From Tranzscheliella williamsii (Eukaryota > Basidiomycota > Ustilaginomycetes > Ustilaginales > Ustilaginaceae), in contig JALBYF010000003.1 of assembly GCA_023212725.1 (NCBI GenBank), positions 466,533 through 530,532 on the forward strand: a stretch of 64,000 bases of DNA, in the 5' to 3' direction. The notes below the pieces were generated by a model. It worked only from the letters and a program-made list of their open reading frames with translations, did not search any database and was not told the origin of the DNA. The position numbers and the translations under genes were made by a program. Shown here piece after piece: positions 39,379-50,186 of this stretch. Numbering within the stretch: the first letter of the stretch is position 1; each line of letters starts with the position of its first letter.

Positions 39379-41871
39379 ATGAGCTCCGCGCCCGAGTCAG
39401 GCCCGCCCAAGAGGGGCAGGAACCGAGGCGGAGCAGGTCGTGGCGGCGGTGGCCGTGGCGCACCGAACTCGACCAGCGCTTCGGCGGCTGGACGAAGAGC
39501 CAATTTTGGCGGCTCTCTGACAGGCTCAGGCCCCTCCGCAGCTTCCAACCGCCGGGCGCCGTCCACGGGCAAGGCCAAAGCTTCAGGCCCAAATAGCGGT
39601 CTTGATCACGTTCCCGCCGGCGCTTCCAGTCCAGCTACACGCCAGCCGCACACGACATCCGAGGCATTGGCGCAGTCGCTCGGCGATGCGCCTACAGACT
39701 TGCACGGCGACACCGACAACATCGATAGCGACGACGACGACGACGAACTGCCGCCGGAAGTCGACGTATGCTTCATCTGCGCAGAGCCGGTTAAGCTCTA
39801 CTCATTACCCCCGTGCGGCCATCGCACATGCCACATTTGCGCTCTTAGGTTGAGGGTTCTCTACAAGAAGACAGAGTGCACTTTTTGCAAGAACGAGAAC
39901 GACCGCCTCATCTTCACCACCTCGCCCACCAAGCTGTTTGCCGACTTCACGCCGAGCGACATCCCCTATTCGGATAAGAAGCTGCCTATCCATTTCGAAA
40001 CCAAGGAGGCGCTGGAGGAGACCGTCCTACTTCTTCGCTTCAACTGCCCAGACCCCAACTGTGAGGTAGCCTGCACCGGCTGGAAGGACTTTGAACTTCA
40101 TGCCAAGCGAGAGCACAGCCGGCTCTGCTGCAAGCTGTGCATCGCCAACAAGAAGATCTTTGCCCACGAGCACACGCTCCACACAAGCCAGTCCTTGCAA
40201 GCGCACATGGACCATGAGCACCGGCTCTGCGAGTATTGCCGCGAGTACTTCTACGGCGATGACGAACTTTACGCTCACATGCGGGACCGCCACGAGCAGT
40301 GCCACATCTGCAAAGCAAGGGGTGGGGAAGCTGAAAGGTGGAAGTACTACAAGAACTATGCCATGCTCGAAAGACACTTCCGGGACGGCCACTACCTCTG
40401 CGCAAACAAGCATTGTCTAGAGCAAAAGTTTGTCGTCTTTGATAACGAGATGGACTTCAAAGCGCACCAGATTGCCGAGCACGGCAACGAATTGAATAGC
40501 AGAGAGAGGCGAGAAGCTCTTCGGATCGAGGCCAATTTCTCTTACGAAGACGCTGCCGAAGATTCTCGTGCCGGCGGAAGGGGTGGAGCAAGCGGAAAGA
40601 AAGGCAAGTCTCGTGCCAGGGGCGGCGCAGACGATGCCGCAGGCAGCAGCAGCGTCGAGCCCCGCGATGTCCTCGGTGTCTCGTCGTTGGCGTCTCGCTC
40701 CCACGTACCTGGCGCCGGTCCAGCGAATCATCAGTCCCGGCGAGCCATGTTTGGCTCTGGGCTTACTTCGGGCGAAGTGGCGCCACAAGGTGTTTCTGCG
40801 AACAGGCCAACTCGTGGGCCAGAGGGACAGTCCATCGAGCAGCGCCACCAGGCGTACATGGACAAGGTGGCTGCGGCTCTCAAGGGATCCGAAGGGCGCA
40901 TTACCTCGTTCCGGTTGTCTGTCCGCGCGTTCAGGGCTAACGAATCCTCTCCACGCGATCTCATCAGCACCATACATTCACTGGTTGGAGACATGGACGA
41001 CTGCGCACCATTGATCAACGGTCTCGTAGACCTCCTGGACGACGCGGACAAGCAAAAGGGCTTGCTGGATGCGTGGGACGAGTACAGAGTGGAGAGGACC
41101 CAGTTCCCCTCGTTAGTTCCCGCAGGCTCAGGCCCAGGGTCAGGGTCTGGTCTCGCTCCTGGCAGTGGCTATGCTGGTGCTGGGGGTCGGGGACACTCAC
41201 TGCGCAGTATCAAAAAGTCCACAGCGGCCAGCAGCTCACAGGTGTGGGATAACGTGGAACGCGCAGCGTCGGCGTCCTCTGGACACGGGGCTGGCCGTCC
41301 CGTGGCTCTGCGGGAGCACTTTCCGAGCCTTGGGGCTGCGAGTACTTCGGCGGGCTCTTCGTCGATACCGGGGTCGCTGGCGCACGCGGTGTCGGTGAAT
41401 GCGAAGATCCGGAGTGGGGGGAGCGGGTCGGGGGCGCGGTGGACGATGTCGCGGGGTGTGTCGCCGGTGCCGTCGGGTGCGTCGACGCCCAAGCCGTACG
41501 TGGCGCGTGCCGGCGGTGCGGGCGGCAAGCCGGCGACTGTTGCGGGCGCGGCGTTCCCGTCGTTGCCGACGAGCGCGGCGCGGTCCGCGCTGAGCGCGCA
41601 CAAGAAGGCGCTCTTCACCGCGCGCCGCAGCCACCCGCCAACGCCGCCCAGCGGCGCCGCGACCCCCGCCAGCTCGGGTTCCTCGACACCCTGGCCCCCC
41701 AGCACCGCGCCCGGCCGCATCGACGAGCCCGACACCCCCGCCACCACTGCCCCCGTCCCCCTCGACGGCCTCTCCGACGCCCTAGCCGCCTCCCAGCTCG
41801 ATCCCCACGCCCGCAAGAGGAAAAACAAGGGCGTACAGCTCATGGCCCTCGGCGCCGTCCACCGTGGCTAG
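39379..41871 (+). CDS. HEL2: RING E3 ubiquitin ligase Hel2/ZNF598 (ribosome quality control)
   Basis: A single-exon protein of 830 residues. An N-terminal Gly/Arg/Ser-rich tail leads to an acidic patch (DSDDDDDELPPEVDV) and a RING finger at residues 131-170 (CFICAEPVKLYSLPPCGHRT through CHICALRLRVL and CTFC). A series of C2H2-type fingers follows up to about residue 380 (for example CCKLCIANKK and CEYCREYFYG segments with spaced His), the arrangement typical of Hel2/ZNF598. In yeast and mammals this enzyme senses collided ribosomes and ubiquitinates small-subunit proteins to start ribosome-associated quality control in the cytoplasm. The C-terminal half is disordered, with a helical segment near 495-570. 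Codons change from G-ending to C-ending at about 41600. It is divergent from eIF4A. Confidence 0.93.
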   Translation: MSSAPESGPPKRGRNRGGAGRGGGGRGAPNSTSASAAGRRANFGGSLTGSGPSAASNRRAPSTGKAKASGPNSGLDHVPAGASSPATRQPHTTSEALAQSLGDAPTDLHGDTDNIDSDDDDDELPPEVDVCFICAEPVKLYSLPPCGHRTCHICALRLRVLYKKTECTFCKNENDRLIFTTSPTKLFADFTPSDIPYSDKKLPIHFETKEALEETVLLLRFNCPDPNCEVACTGWKDFELHAKREHSRLCCKLCIANKKIFAHEHTLHTSQSLQAHMDHEHRLCEYCREYFYGDDELYAHMRDRHEQCHICKARGGEAERWKYYKNYAMLERHFRDGHYLCANKHCLEQKFVVFDNEMDFKAHQIAEHGNELNSRERREALRIEANFSYEDAAEDSRAGGRGGASGKKGKSRARGGADDAAGSSSVEPRDVLGVSSLASRSHVPGAGPANHQSRRAMFGSGLTSGEVAPQGVSANRPTRGPEGQSIEQRHQAYMDKVAAALKGSEGRITSFRLSVRAFRANESSPRDLISTIHSLVGDMDDCAPLINGLVDLLDDADKQKGLLDAWDEYRVERTQFPSLVPAGSGPGSGSGLAPGSGYAGAGGRGHSLRSIKKSTAASSSQVWDNVERAASASSGHGAGRPVALREHFPSLGAASTSAGSSSIPGSLAHAVSVNAKIRSGGSGSGARWTMSRGVSPVPSGASTPKPYVARAGGAGGKPATVAGAAFPSLPTSAARSALSAHKKALFTARRSHPPTPPSGAATPASSGSSTPWPPSTAPGRIDEPDTPATTAPVPLDGLSDALAASQLDPHARKRKNKGVQLMALGAVHRG

Positions 41872-42084
41872 CCCCCGCCCCCCCGCATTCCCCTGCCGCT
41901 CCCGCTGCCGCGCTCCGTCATCGCGCTTACTCTTCCGGACTAACGCTGGGAGCTCACGTGCAATGCATCGCCGTTCCGCCTACTTTGGGCGCTCTTCCAA
42001 AACTGTCTGATGCGATTCGAGTGTGCGCTAGCGGCAGGAATCGCGCAAGGAGCCATAGAGATACAGGGGACACGTGGGGGGTGA

Positions 42085-42497
42085 TTAGGCGTAGATGCGG
42101 CCGCCGCCGGGTGCGACGCCGGGGGGGAGGGCGGTGGCGGCGGCTGGTTCGAAGTGGACCGGGTCTGGGTGGGCGGGGGCGGGGGCGGGTTGGGGCGGGC
42201 CAGCGAGGCCGCTGGCGGCCATGATGTGTTCGAACTTGGTCCAGAGGGCGGCGATTGGGTGGAACTCGTTGCCGACCGAGATGCTCTCCTCGATCTTGCG
42301 GTTGAGCGCGTTGGCGTTGCCCAGCACGCTCTCCACGCCCTGCAGCACGTCGTGTCAGCGCTCGTACCCCGCCAATGCCACACCTCGCCCCGCGATCTAC
42401 CTACCTTGGAGATGTCCTGCATCAGCCGCGCCCGCTCCCGCTCGAAAAACCCGGCGCCCCCCTCATCGCCCCCGTGCCCCCCGTACGGCGTGTCCAT
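42085..42497 (-). CDS. DAD1: DASH/Dam1 complex subunit Dad1
   Basis: Two exons, 42405-42497 and 42085-42339, give 115 residues. The intron is 65 bases with a GTAGGT donor, a GCTGAC branch motif and a CTGCAG acceptor. The conserved core is FFERERARLMQDISK joined to GVESVLGNANALNRKIEESI and then SVGNEFHPIAALWTKFEHIM, matching Dad1's F-E-R-E-R-x-x-L start and the l-N-x-L-N-R...V-G-x-E-F-x-x-x-x-x-L-W-x-x-F segment. The DASH ring couples kinetochores to spindle microtubules in the nucleus. The tail after residue 80 is Ala/Pro-rich and not conserved. The gene converges on HEL2, with 213 bases between the stops. Confidence 0.9.
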
Positions 42498-43173
42498 CCC
42501 CGCAAACCCGTCCACCTCCCGTCCAGCTACCAGCGTGCCTCGCGCACAGATGAGCACTCCTTGCACCCGTACCCAAAAGATCCGGCAAGCACACACTCGC
42601 CGTCGTCGTCGTAGGCGACTCTACCTGCAATGCGAAACGCCTTTTCCCGTACCTGTATCGTCTCTCTGTGGCTGTACGAAGGTTGCCCTTTCGTTCAAGG
42701 CGATCGATGGAAGACAGTTGGGTGCAGAGGTAGACAGGCGTAGGGGTAGGTCCAGATGATAGATGGTGGTGGTCGCGGCGCAGCGTGTTGTGAGATCGGA
42801 TTTCAGAACAACACTTGTAACTTTTGTCGCGTGCTGGCGAGGATCTCGTGTTTAAACTGCGCGCGTCTCAAAGCCCACATCCTTTCGTACGATAGTTAAG
42901 CTTGTCAGCCCGTCCCAGCACCTAAGGCGAATGGACACATGCGGTGGATGTCTCGGAAAGGACAGGGGCAGGAAGACTGTATGTGCGTATGCTCCAATTA
43001 CCTGACGGCCATGACGGGACGGAGCGGGGGGAAAGGAACCGTTACCGTTTTAGCGGATGATGTCTACAGATCCGTATATACAAAGTGGGAGGACTATTCG
43101 CCGAGTCAAGACAGGTAAGCTGTTCTGCCGAACCTTGCCGGAGCCAATATGGTCGAGGGGCGAATCAGTGTCT
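42498..43173. other. Region between DAD1 start and chitin synthase 3' end
   Basis: It contains the DAD1 promoter and the 3' flank of the chitin synthase gene. No further gene is seen. Confidence 0.6.
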
Positions 43174-46100
43174 TCACGCGAACCGATCATGGTAGCCTCG
43201 GTTGGCGCCCGGAGGTCCACCGTAGCGTGGTGGCGGGGGGCCACCTTGCCTGGGTACAGGCTGTCCGCTGCCATGTATCGGGCCGTCGAGGCTCGGACCG
43301 CGATGAGGCCCCAATTGGGATCCGTCCAGGAATTGCTGATGCTGGCCTGCTTGCGTTCCTCCACCGGAGCGGTTACGGGCATGCGTTGGGCCTTGTTGAC
43401 CACTAACGGCAGACGATTGGCCAAACGGTTGACTCGCCGGAAATCTAGGTGAAGAAGGGGATTGCGCCCCTCGCATCAAGCTGGCATATTCTCCCGGGCT
43501 TGGCGTACGCTCCATCTCATAGCTTCCCGGGTGATACCCATTACCCCTGCTGGTAACATCACCGTACCGTGAGGGGATTGCAGGGACAGCGGGCGCATGC
43601 CTGTTGGGAGGGAACATGCCCATCTGTGATAAGCGATTGGCGTTGACAGCTGAAGGATAGTCCGGTTGGGAAACGTCCAGACCGCCGTTCCTTGTCTTGA
43701 AAGCTTTGTCGTCCCATCCTGTCTCGAGCATCTTTTCCATATCTTCGGTATCAATGATCATCTCTTGGTCGCCAACCCATACAGAGTGTCGCACGATCCG
43801 CACCGGTGGAGGAAGACTCTCATCATAGCCACCAATTTGGTTGCCCCACTTGTCGTCATCGAATTCGCTGACAGAGTCGCTGAACGAGTCGCTTTCTCGT
43901 CGCGACAAGGGCATACCAGGCTCTTTGCGGTCTTGATCGCCATCCGAGCCGTTGTCGTTGTGAAAACCGGCGCCGAATTGCCGCTCCAGATCTCTACGTT
44001 GTTTGTCTTCACGCTTTTTCTTTCGTAAGCGCGATCGCTCCCAGTCTTCCCACCGACGTAGCGGCACTGCGTTGCTGGTGCCCTTTCCGCCGTCATCGCC
44101 ATGGCCCTTGTCTTTGTTCTCGCCCTCGACCTTTCGCGTTTCTCCCCATGAGAAGTCATCAAAGTGCCAGAAAGAGTAGACGGGAAGGATAAAGTTCCAA
44201 ACCGGCAAAGCCAGCAAGTAGACCAGCATCCACAAGACGTAGACCAATTTTCTGGTCGCCAACAAGATTAGAACAGCCGGCATGCCTATGACTGCCACTA
44301 GCAGCATCAACGGGATCGCCTGTGTGAAACTTTGCGGAGGGTTGAGGCAGTAGGTGACGACGAGCGTATAGGTCAATGCAATGGAGACGGGTAGGACCGC
44401 TGTTCCAAGCAGATCCATGAAGACCACAAACTGCATAGAGAAGCAGAAAGTACCGCATAGATCGCGAACCAGCACCAATTCCATAAGGTTGTGGATGGTG
44501 GAGTTGATCCAACGACGGCGCTGCGAGAGGAGCATCTTGAAAGTGTGTGGCACCTCGGTCCGGCATCGAGCCTCAGGACAGAAGACCATCTTCCGATTGG
44601 GGAAGGTGCGCAAGAGCGTGGTTGTTAAGAATCGATCCTCGCCCAGAAGCAGTAGATTCTTTTGATGCAGCGTGGTGACAACACTCTGACTGTACTCGCG
44701 AGTAACTTCGGGCTTGACAATGATGGGAACCCAGTCCTCGTCATTGTGCTTCCTCGCCTTGATGCGATACATTGAGAAACAGCCCGGCAGACAAGTGACA
44801 CCTCCGAAGACCGATTCAAAGGCCTTGGCCTGGTGATGCGAGATAAAGTACTCATAGACCTGAATGGCTGTGACCCAGCTCTGCATTTTGTTGGCGATAC
44901 GCGTCTCGCCGCAGGAGCCCATAATCAAGGGATCGCTCATCATGCAGTTGACAAGGGTCTTCATCGAATTGGGATAGACCATGGTGTCTGCATCGACCAT
45001 GAGACAAAGCTCGAAGAAATCCGGTGTGGCACCCATCAGAGTATGGATCTTGCGGAAAAGGTCATAGTCGAGCGGGGTCATGCGGTCATTGTAAGTGACT
45101 CGCTGGAAGAAGTTCATCAAGATCATTTGCGAGTCGCGCTTGCCTCGGTTACCGGGCTTTCCACCGCCCGCCTCGTCAGGCGTACCGCACTTTACCACCA
45201 CCACCATGGGAGTGCGTCGACCTTTACCTCGCGTATAGTGACCGGCGTAAACCATGGCCATGTTGTGCTCTTTCTTACCGTGGGCAACAGAAACAAAGCT
45301 CATTGGCATGGGCGTGCCGAATCGAGGATCCGCTTCTAGTAGCGAGACGCAGACATCGGGGGTGCTGACGGACTCGCCCGATCCGGTGACCATACCGTCG
45401 GCTATCACGAAGAGCAGCTTTCGCTGGTCCGAGTAGTCGGTCTCAGAGAGCGAGGTCAGGGTGGTAGCAATGCCTTCCTCGTTTTCAGAGTATGCTGTCA
45501 CAAGGCAAACGACAAAGGGTTCGGTGCCAATGTGGTGTATTGAGAGACTGTCCGGCACCGAGGACGTCGCTGAGACAGTTGAATCGTGGCGCCGTCGCGT
45601 GGGACGAGAGGGTGGCGGACGTGGCTTGTTGGCCCAAGGAGCTGCACCGGAAGAATTGACTGTAGTCATAGCCCCTTCTGGAAGGATGTTGGGCGAGACC
45701 TTTTTCCGCGTTGAAGCTCTAGGTGGGGATGCCATTCTGCCGGCCATAAACCAAGAGAACCAGACGGCCATTAAGAATCGGATCATAACAATGCTCAGGA
45801 TGACCACCAACGAGCAGTACAATACGAGATTGGAGATAAAGCAACCTGGGGTGATTTTGTCAATATGGCCTGCTTCGTACTTTTGAGTAAGGCATTTAAT
45901 CGCTTTCCGAGCATCGGGATTGGTGTAGAACATCAATGTGGAGTCGCGGCCACCTTTGACATTGCTACCAAGTTGCTCTCGAATGGCCTGATCAACAACG
46001 TCACCAGCGATGGGCCGTGGGTTGGCGGCAAGGTATGGAGTCATATTGAGCACCACACCATCCAATATCATGTAGTTGGTGAAGTTGCCCGACTCGATGT

Positions 46101-46887
46101 CCTCCCAGCCATAACCCATCCTACGGGTGCTGTTGACGATGCCAAAGGTGGCAAAGGTGGCATCGGACAAGGTTCCGAGCGGGCAGTCGTTGAGCTGCGT
46201 GGTGCCATTGATGGCCACGCAGACTGGATCGGCAGCGTAAGCGGCGGTCGAGCCTGTACAAGCAGGAAAGTTGGTAGCGATGGGTCTTGTGAAGAGAGGA
46301 GTGATGTCAGAGCCCGATCTGTAGGTGGCCAGGCTAAAAAGCGCCGAGGATTCGGTGTCTGGGAAATCATGAGCCGCACTGATATCGAACTCCCATCCTC
46401 GGATGCCTAGGGTGGCTCCGCCTTGACCTATGCGAACGTAGGTTTCGGCAGAGAGAGAGTCGGCGGTGGGACATAGACTGGCGTTGAGACCCATGGTGAT
46501 GAAGCCGATAAAAGCACCAAGAAGAATAGCTAGAAAGACGAGGGATACCTTTTCGCGCCATGCTTGGCGGCTAGCTGCATCTTTGAATCCACAGGCGTTG
46601 AGAATCGGGGCAGGAGCCCAGAAGGTGACGATTAATGAGAATGTAGTCCAGGAGGAGAAGGTGCCGGCTTCTGTGGGAGCTGCTGAGAAACCTGGAGCGC
46701 CGTTGGAGGGATTGATGAGCGGTACTTGGGGTTGGCTCCTTTCAGGCCGAGTTAAGGTCTTGGCACGAGCGACACGGGTGGGCTGACGCAGAGGGGGCGG
46801 CGCCTCTGAGTGGAGAGGTATGGAAGCATCATTACGTTGACCTGGTTTACGAATAAACGTCTTGGTGAATGTTGTGTTCCGCTTCAT
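43174..46887 (-). CDS. Class IV chitin synthase (Chs3-type)
   Basis: 1237 residues from the ATG at 46887 (MKRNTTFTKT); the frame is open six codons upstream but only with a TTG. Membrane segments flank the start of the luminal region (TFWAPAPILNACG at about 89-101, then helices to 135, and again at 352-380). The region between them, about 145-340, is the divergent cytochrome-b5-like part seen in this class. The GT2 catalytic domain has VTAYSENEEG near 463, LMVDADTMVYP (Asp632, Asp634), GEDRFLTT (Glu750, Asp751) and SQRRRWINS (about 788-796); the QRRRW motif binds the growing chain. A cluster of helices (about 800-930) forms the pore, followed by a charged disordered tail. Class IV enzymes make much of the wall chitin and are delivered to growth sites in vesicles; smut fungi carry more than one, so the exact paralogue is not assigned. 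Confidence 0.95.
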   Translation of the reverse strand: MKRNTTFTKTFIRKPGQRNDASIPLHSEAPPPLRQPTRVARAKTLTRPERSQPQVPLINPSNGAPGFSAAPTEAGTFSSWTTFSLIVTFWAPAPILNACGFKDAASRQAWREKVSLVFLAILLGAFIGFITMGLNASLCPTADSLSAETYVRIGQGGATLGIRGWEFDISAAHDFPDTESSALFSLATYRSGSDITPLFTRPIATNFPACTGSTAAYAADPVCVAINGTTQLNDCPLGTLSDATFATFGIVNSTRRMGYGWEDIESGNFTNYMILDGVVLNMTPYLAANPRPIAGDVVDQAIREQLGSNVKGGRDSTLMFYTNPDARKAIKCLTQKYEAGHIDKITPGCFISNLVLYCSLVVILSIVMIRFLMAVWFSWFMAGRMASPPRASTRKKVSPNILPEGAMTTVNSSGAAPWANKPRPPPSRPTRRRHDSTVSATSSVPDSLSIHHIGTEPFVVCLVTAYSENEEGIATTLTSLSETDYSDQRKLLFVIADGMVTGSGESVSTPDVCVSLLEADPRFGTPMPMSFVSVAHGKKEHNMAMVYAGHYTRGKGRRTPMVVVVKCGTPDEAGGGKPGNRGKRDSQMILMNFFQRVTYNDRMTPLDYDLFRKIHTLMGATPDFFELCLMVDADTMVYPNSMKTLVNCMMSDPLIMGSCGETRIANKMQSWVTAIQVYEYFISHHQAKAFESVFGGVTCLPGCFSMYRIKARKHNDEDWVPIIVKPEVTREYSQSVVTTLHQKNLLLLGEDRFLTTTLLRTFPNRKMVFCPEARCRTEVPHTFKMLLSQRRRWINSTIHNLMELVLVRDLCGTFCFSMQFVVFMDLLGTAVLPVSIALTYTLVVTYCLNPPQSFTQAIPLMLLVAVIGMPAVLILLATRKLVYVLWMLVYLLALPVWNFILPVYSFWHFDDFSWGETRKVEGENKDKGHGDDGGKGTSNAVPLRRWEDWERSRLRKKKREDKQRRDLERQFGAGFHNDNGSDGDQDRKEPGMPLSRRESDSFSDSVSEFDDDKWGNQIGGYDESLPPPVRIVRHSVWVGDQEMIIDTEDMEKMLETGWDDKAFKTRNGGLDVSQPDYPSAVNANRLSQMGMFPPNRHAPAVPAIPSRYGDVTSRGNGYHPGSYEMERTPSPGEYASLMRGAQSPSSPRFPASQPFGQSSAVSGQQGPTHARNRSGGGTQAGQHQQFLDGSQLGPHRGPSLDGPIHGSGQPVPRQGGPPPPRYGGPPGANRGYHDRFA

Positions 46888-49800
46888 GGCTGACGACACG
46901 GGCAATGCCTAGAGCCTCATCGATCGGCTACGGCCGAAGAAGCTGCGATGGAGCCAGTTTTCTAGGGACGCGCGATTTGCTTGAGGAGTTTGAGGCCCTA
47001 CTATTCAGTGTCGGTATGCAGGCAAGAGTACCAGACTCTCCCTATGGCGGAAGCTTAGTAGTGTGTACAGAGAAAAGAAGGTGAGAACTACCAGAGCAAG
47101 ATGTGATGCAAAATATGGACGGACGGCGGGGCGCAATACACCGGAATAGGCTCCAAGCAGGGAGAGTGTGCGAAGGAGCCTGTAAACAGAGCTCCGCCGT
47201 TGATGCAAGGGCTTCGTCCAATCCGAACCGTCGAAGGGAAGTACGAGAGTTTGACGAGAGGGTTACTCGACGCGTGAGACCAAGCTGGCAGGAGAAGTAC
47301 GGTGGTTTGAGGCTGAGTAGTCGGTGTAGCGTACGCGCGTGAGCAGCTACCTCGGCGCTGCCAAGGAAGAAGGAAAGAAGGAAGCAATAGAAGGGTAGGT
47401 GGAAACGAGTGAGAACCGGCAAGACGGGGAGGTAGGGAGGGGAGGTGGAATTGCAGATTGTCGATGGTGTCCTCAGAAATCCAAGCTGAGGCAAGAAAAG
47501 GAGAAGGCTTGCTGGAGAGGATGGAATCAGATGGGAGGAGAAGGGGGGAGCGCAGTTTGGTTTGAATACAAGGAAGCGTCAGACCAAGTTGCGATGGCGT
47601 TGCATCGCCTCGTAATCACAATACGCGCGCAGTTAGGCAGGGAGCGTCAACTAGCTCAGCTGTTGGATGCGCTTAGAGTCGCCCCGCTACGTTGTGTGCA
47701 AGTGAGGGAGAAGCGTGGATCAGCGGAACGGAGCCCAAAGCAAGCCAGGGTGAGCGAACGGTAACGGCGTTGGGCAAAGCGGCAAGGTGCAGGTGACAGC
47801 GAGTCGCGAGTCGAACGTTGAAACGCAGCGTTAGCGAGCGACCTTGGAGTACTATTGGTGCGGAGCCTTTGAAGTGGGGTTTTGAATCATGTGTTTGTTC
47901 CTGTTTTCGTATAGGAAATATCGATGCGTCGGTCTGGCTATTGCACAAAGTCGCCTGCTAGGCCAGGGTTAGCATATCGATATCATTGGGGGAAGTGGCT
48001 TGGGTTCCTTGTCTTTGGAATTCGCTTTTCGAGGCACGTTCGGCTGGAATGCGTGGCCCCCTCAGGTCTGCAAAGTTACTAGCACGGTCTTTGATTTTAA
48101 TCGCTTCGACTCAACCGCGTTGCCTTGATCCGGAAGCTCGGTCGCTGTCGCTGACGGTATCTTCAAGGTGTGACCGCAAGGACAGGTACCTGAGGCTCTC
48201 CGCTGAGGCCGCCAAGCTGGTGGCAACGCCGAGGTCACTAGTCACAGTGACTATATTCGCGCATTCAGGCCTTATTCTAAAAAAAGTTCAGTGACAAACG
48301 GAGGCGGCAGCGCAGCGCGGCAACTGGCGAAGGAGCTGAAGCTTGAAGCGGGCGAAGAGCAAATTAGAATTCATACGGGCGTGTGACTAAAGCGTGAGTA
48401 TTGAACGATCCGTTTGCAGGACGGGCCTAGACGCGCAGCGGCCATGCATGCTTTTACACGAAGCGGCGGCAGGGGCCGAGGCGCAAGGCTAAACCAAGCT
48501 GTTTTTGACAACGCTCTAACCGTCGCGCGTAGAGTGTGCGCTTGCGATGGTCGCTACAACATGTTTTGGGTATGATAGCATGCATTCACTTAGAAAGTCT
48601 TGAACCCGCTTGCTTGGCAAGGGGAAGAAACCGTTGGCAACATGGCGATTGATGTTGGCGGCTAGCTCGGTAGCTTGGTGTGTGGGCGCGCTGGTTGGGC
48701 CGCAGGAGTGCATGCTGCACCTCCTTGATAGTTGCGCGTCTGCAGCTGGAATCGGGTCGTGATGTGATTACATTGGGACTGGGATGGAAATTTGTGATCG
48801 TGCAGAGCGCAGCCTTTGAGAGCTCTTTGCATAAAGCTGCCACGCCACCCAAGAACAACGGGCAGGATGTGCACGACGACTCACTTTTGGTGTTCGTTCA
48901 AGCAGCCGATCCGCTCTTGAGCTACTTGCTGAAGAGTGGCCGGACGGGTGTCGAGGCGAAGCCTACTTTGTGCGGCCACGACACGAGTTCGGGCTGCAGT
49001 GTTTTTCACCCATGTTAGACCTCCCTATCCACAGTCGTCCTTCCCTCTGTCCCACTCGCCCGCGTTTGTGATTGCCAAAGGAAAATAAGTTCTGTTGGCT
49101 TACGTACGAGCTTGACGCGAGTAAGAAAGGCCCATAAACCCTTCCTCATCTTTGCATCAAGAAGTTTGCTTCGGGATGGTCGAATGACGGGATGGACACG
49201 CATTATTCATTATTGTGTGATCTGTGCTTACCTATTGCTCTGCCTTATGTTCATTCTTTGTGAAGTATGGTTCAGGACCAGAGGCGCCTTGCTATTAGTG
49301 ACGGCGCACTTATGCGGCCTTGTATCATACGCGAAATGGTTGATAAGTGCGCGCCGGTTTCCTAACCCTTGTCCATTTCCATGCACATCTCGATGGTCAG
49401 ACGGGTTTTCGGCGAAGCACAAGGGGCCGACAGTACGTTTCTTGTCCTCGAAATAGTTATATAGAGGCTAGGTGGGTAAGGACGGGAAAGCTGTCTGACT
49501 TGCGATGCTCGCGAAATTGCCAGAGGAGAGGCTAGGTCTGCCTTTGTATTTATTGTACTCTTTGATGTTCAGGGTTCAACTTGCGCTCTGCAAGCGAAAA
49601 TGTTGGAGTGGGCCGAGTGACAAGGCCGGTTGAGTCGAAAGCCAAGAGAGGGCCGTGTGCAAAACTGCTGGATAGGGCTTGGTCAAGTGACACGGCTGAA
49701 ACAAGAAGAGCCAATATGATCGAGATCGGCACCGACCCTTGACTCGCCGTACGACTTGGAAGTGTAATCCGAGTCGCAGTCATGAGTGCAAGACTAGTGT

Positions 49801-50186
49801 GGTTATGATGCGAATGCGGTGGTATTGATATTAATGTGAATGCGGTTCTAACTAGGGCGAGCGCGAGCTAGGACTGTGTTGCGAAAGAACTTAATGACAC
49901 AGACCAGGCGCTGTGTTGATTGTTGCTTGTGCTAAAGTAACATGTTCTTCTAACCGCTCCAGTTCTTCCCGCCTGCTCATGCCCTGCTGTGCCCTCCGCC
50001 TAAGCTGCATGTTCGCTCCATCGTCAGTGCAACCTTCAACCGTACCATACATTCTCTTGGTCCCGCCAGCGTGCCTCCCACCTCTCCTCTCAAGACGAAC
50101 TGTGCCAGACATCTAGATAGATCCAAGGGACCGGCCCAACGACGAAGGTTATAAGCCAAAGCTCAGTCTTGGAAGCAAAGAACCGC
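46888..50186. other. Long region with no recognised gene
   Basis: More than 3 kb lie between the chitin synthase start and the leader of the phosphatase gene. I find overlapping small frames only, none with a known domain, conserved start or sensible splice partner. The part next to the chitin synthase (46890-47500) is purine-rich on the plus strand, hence pyrimidine-rich in the direction of that gene, as expected of its leader. The remainder may hold long regulatory DNA, a non-coding RNA or a fast-evolving small secreted-protein gene that I cannot see. Confidence 0.45.

Noticed and set aside
47042..47494. 150-codon minus-strand frame upstream of chitin synthase
   Set aside because: Leucine/proline/serine-rich translation of pyrimidine-rich leader DNA; no signal peptide or domain that I can support.
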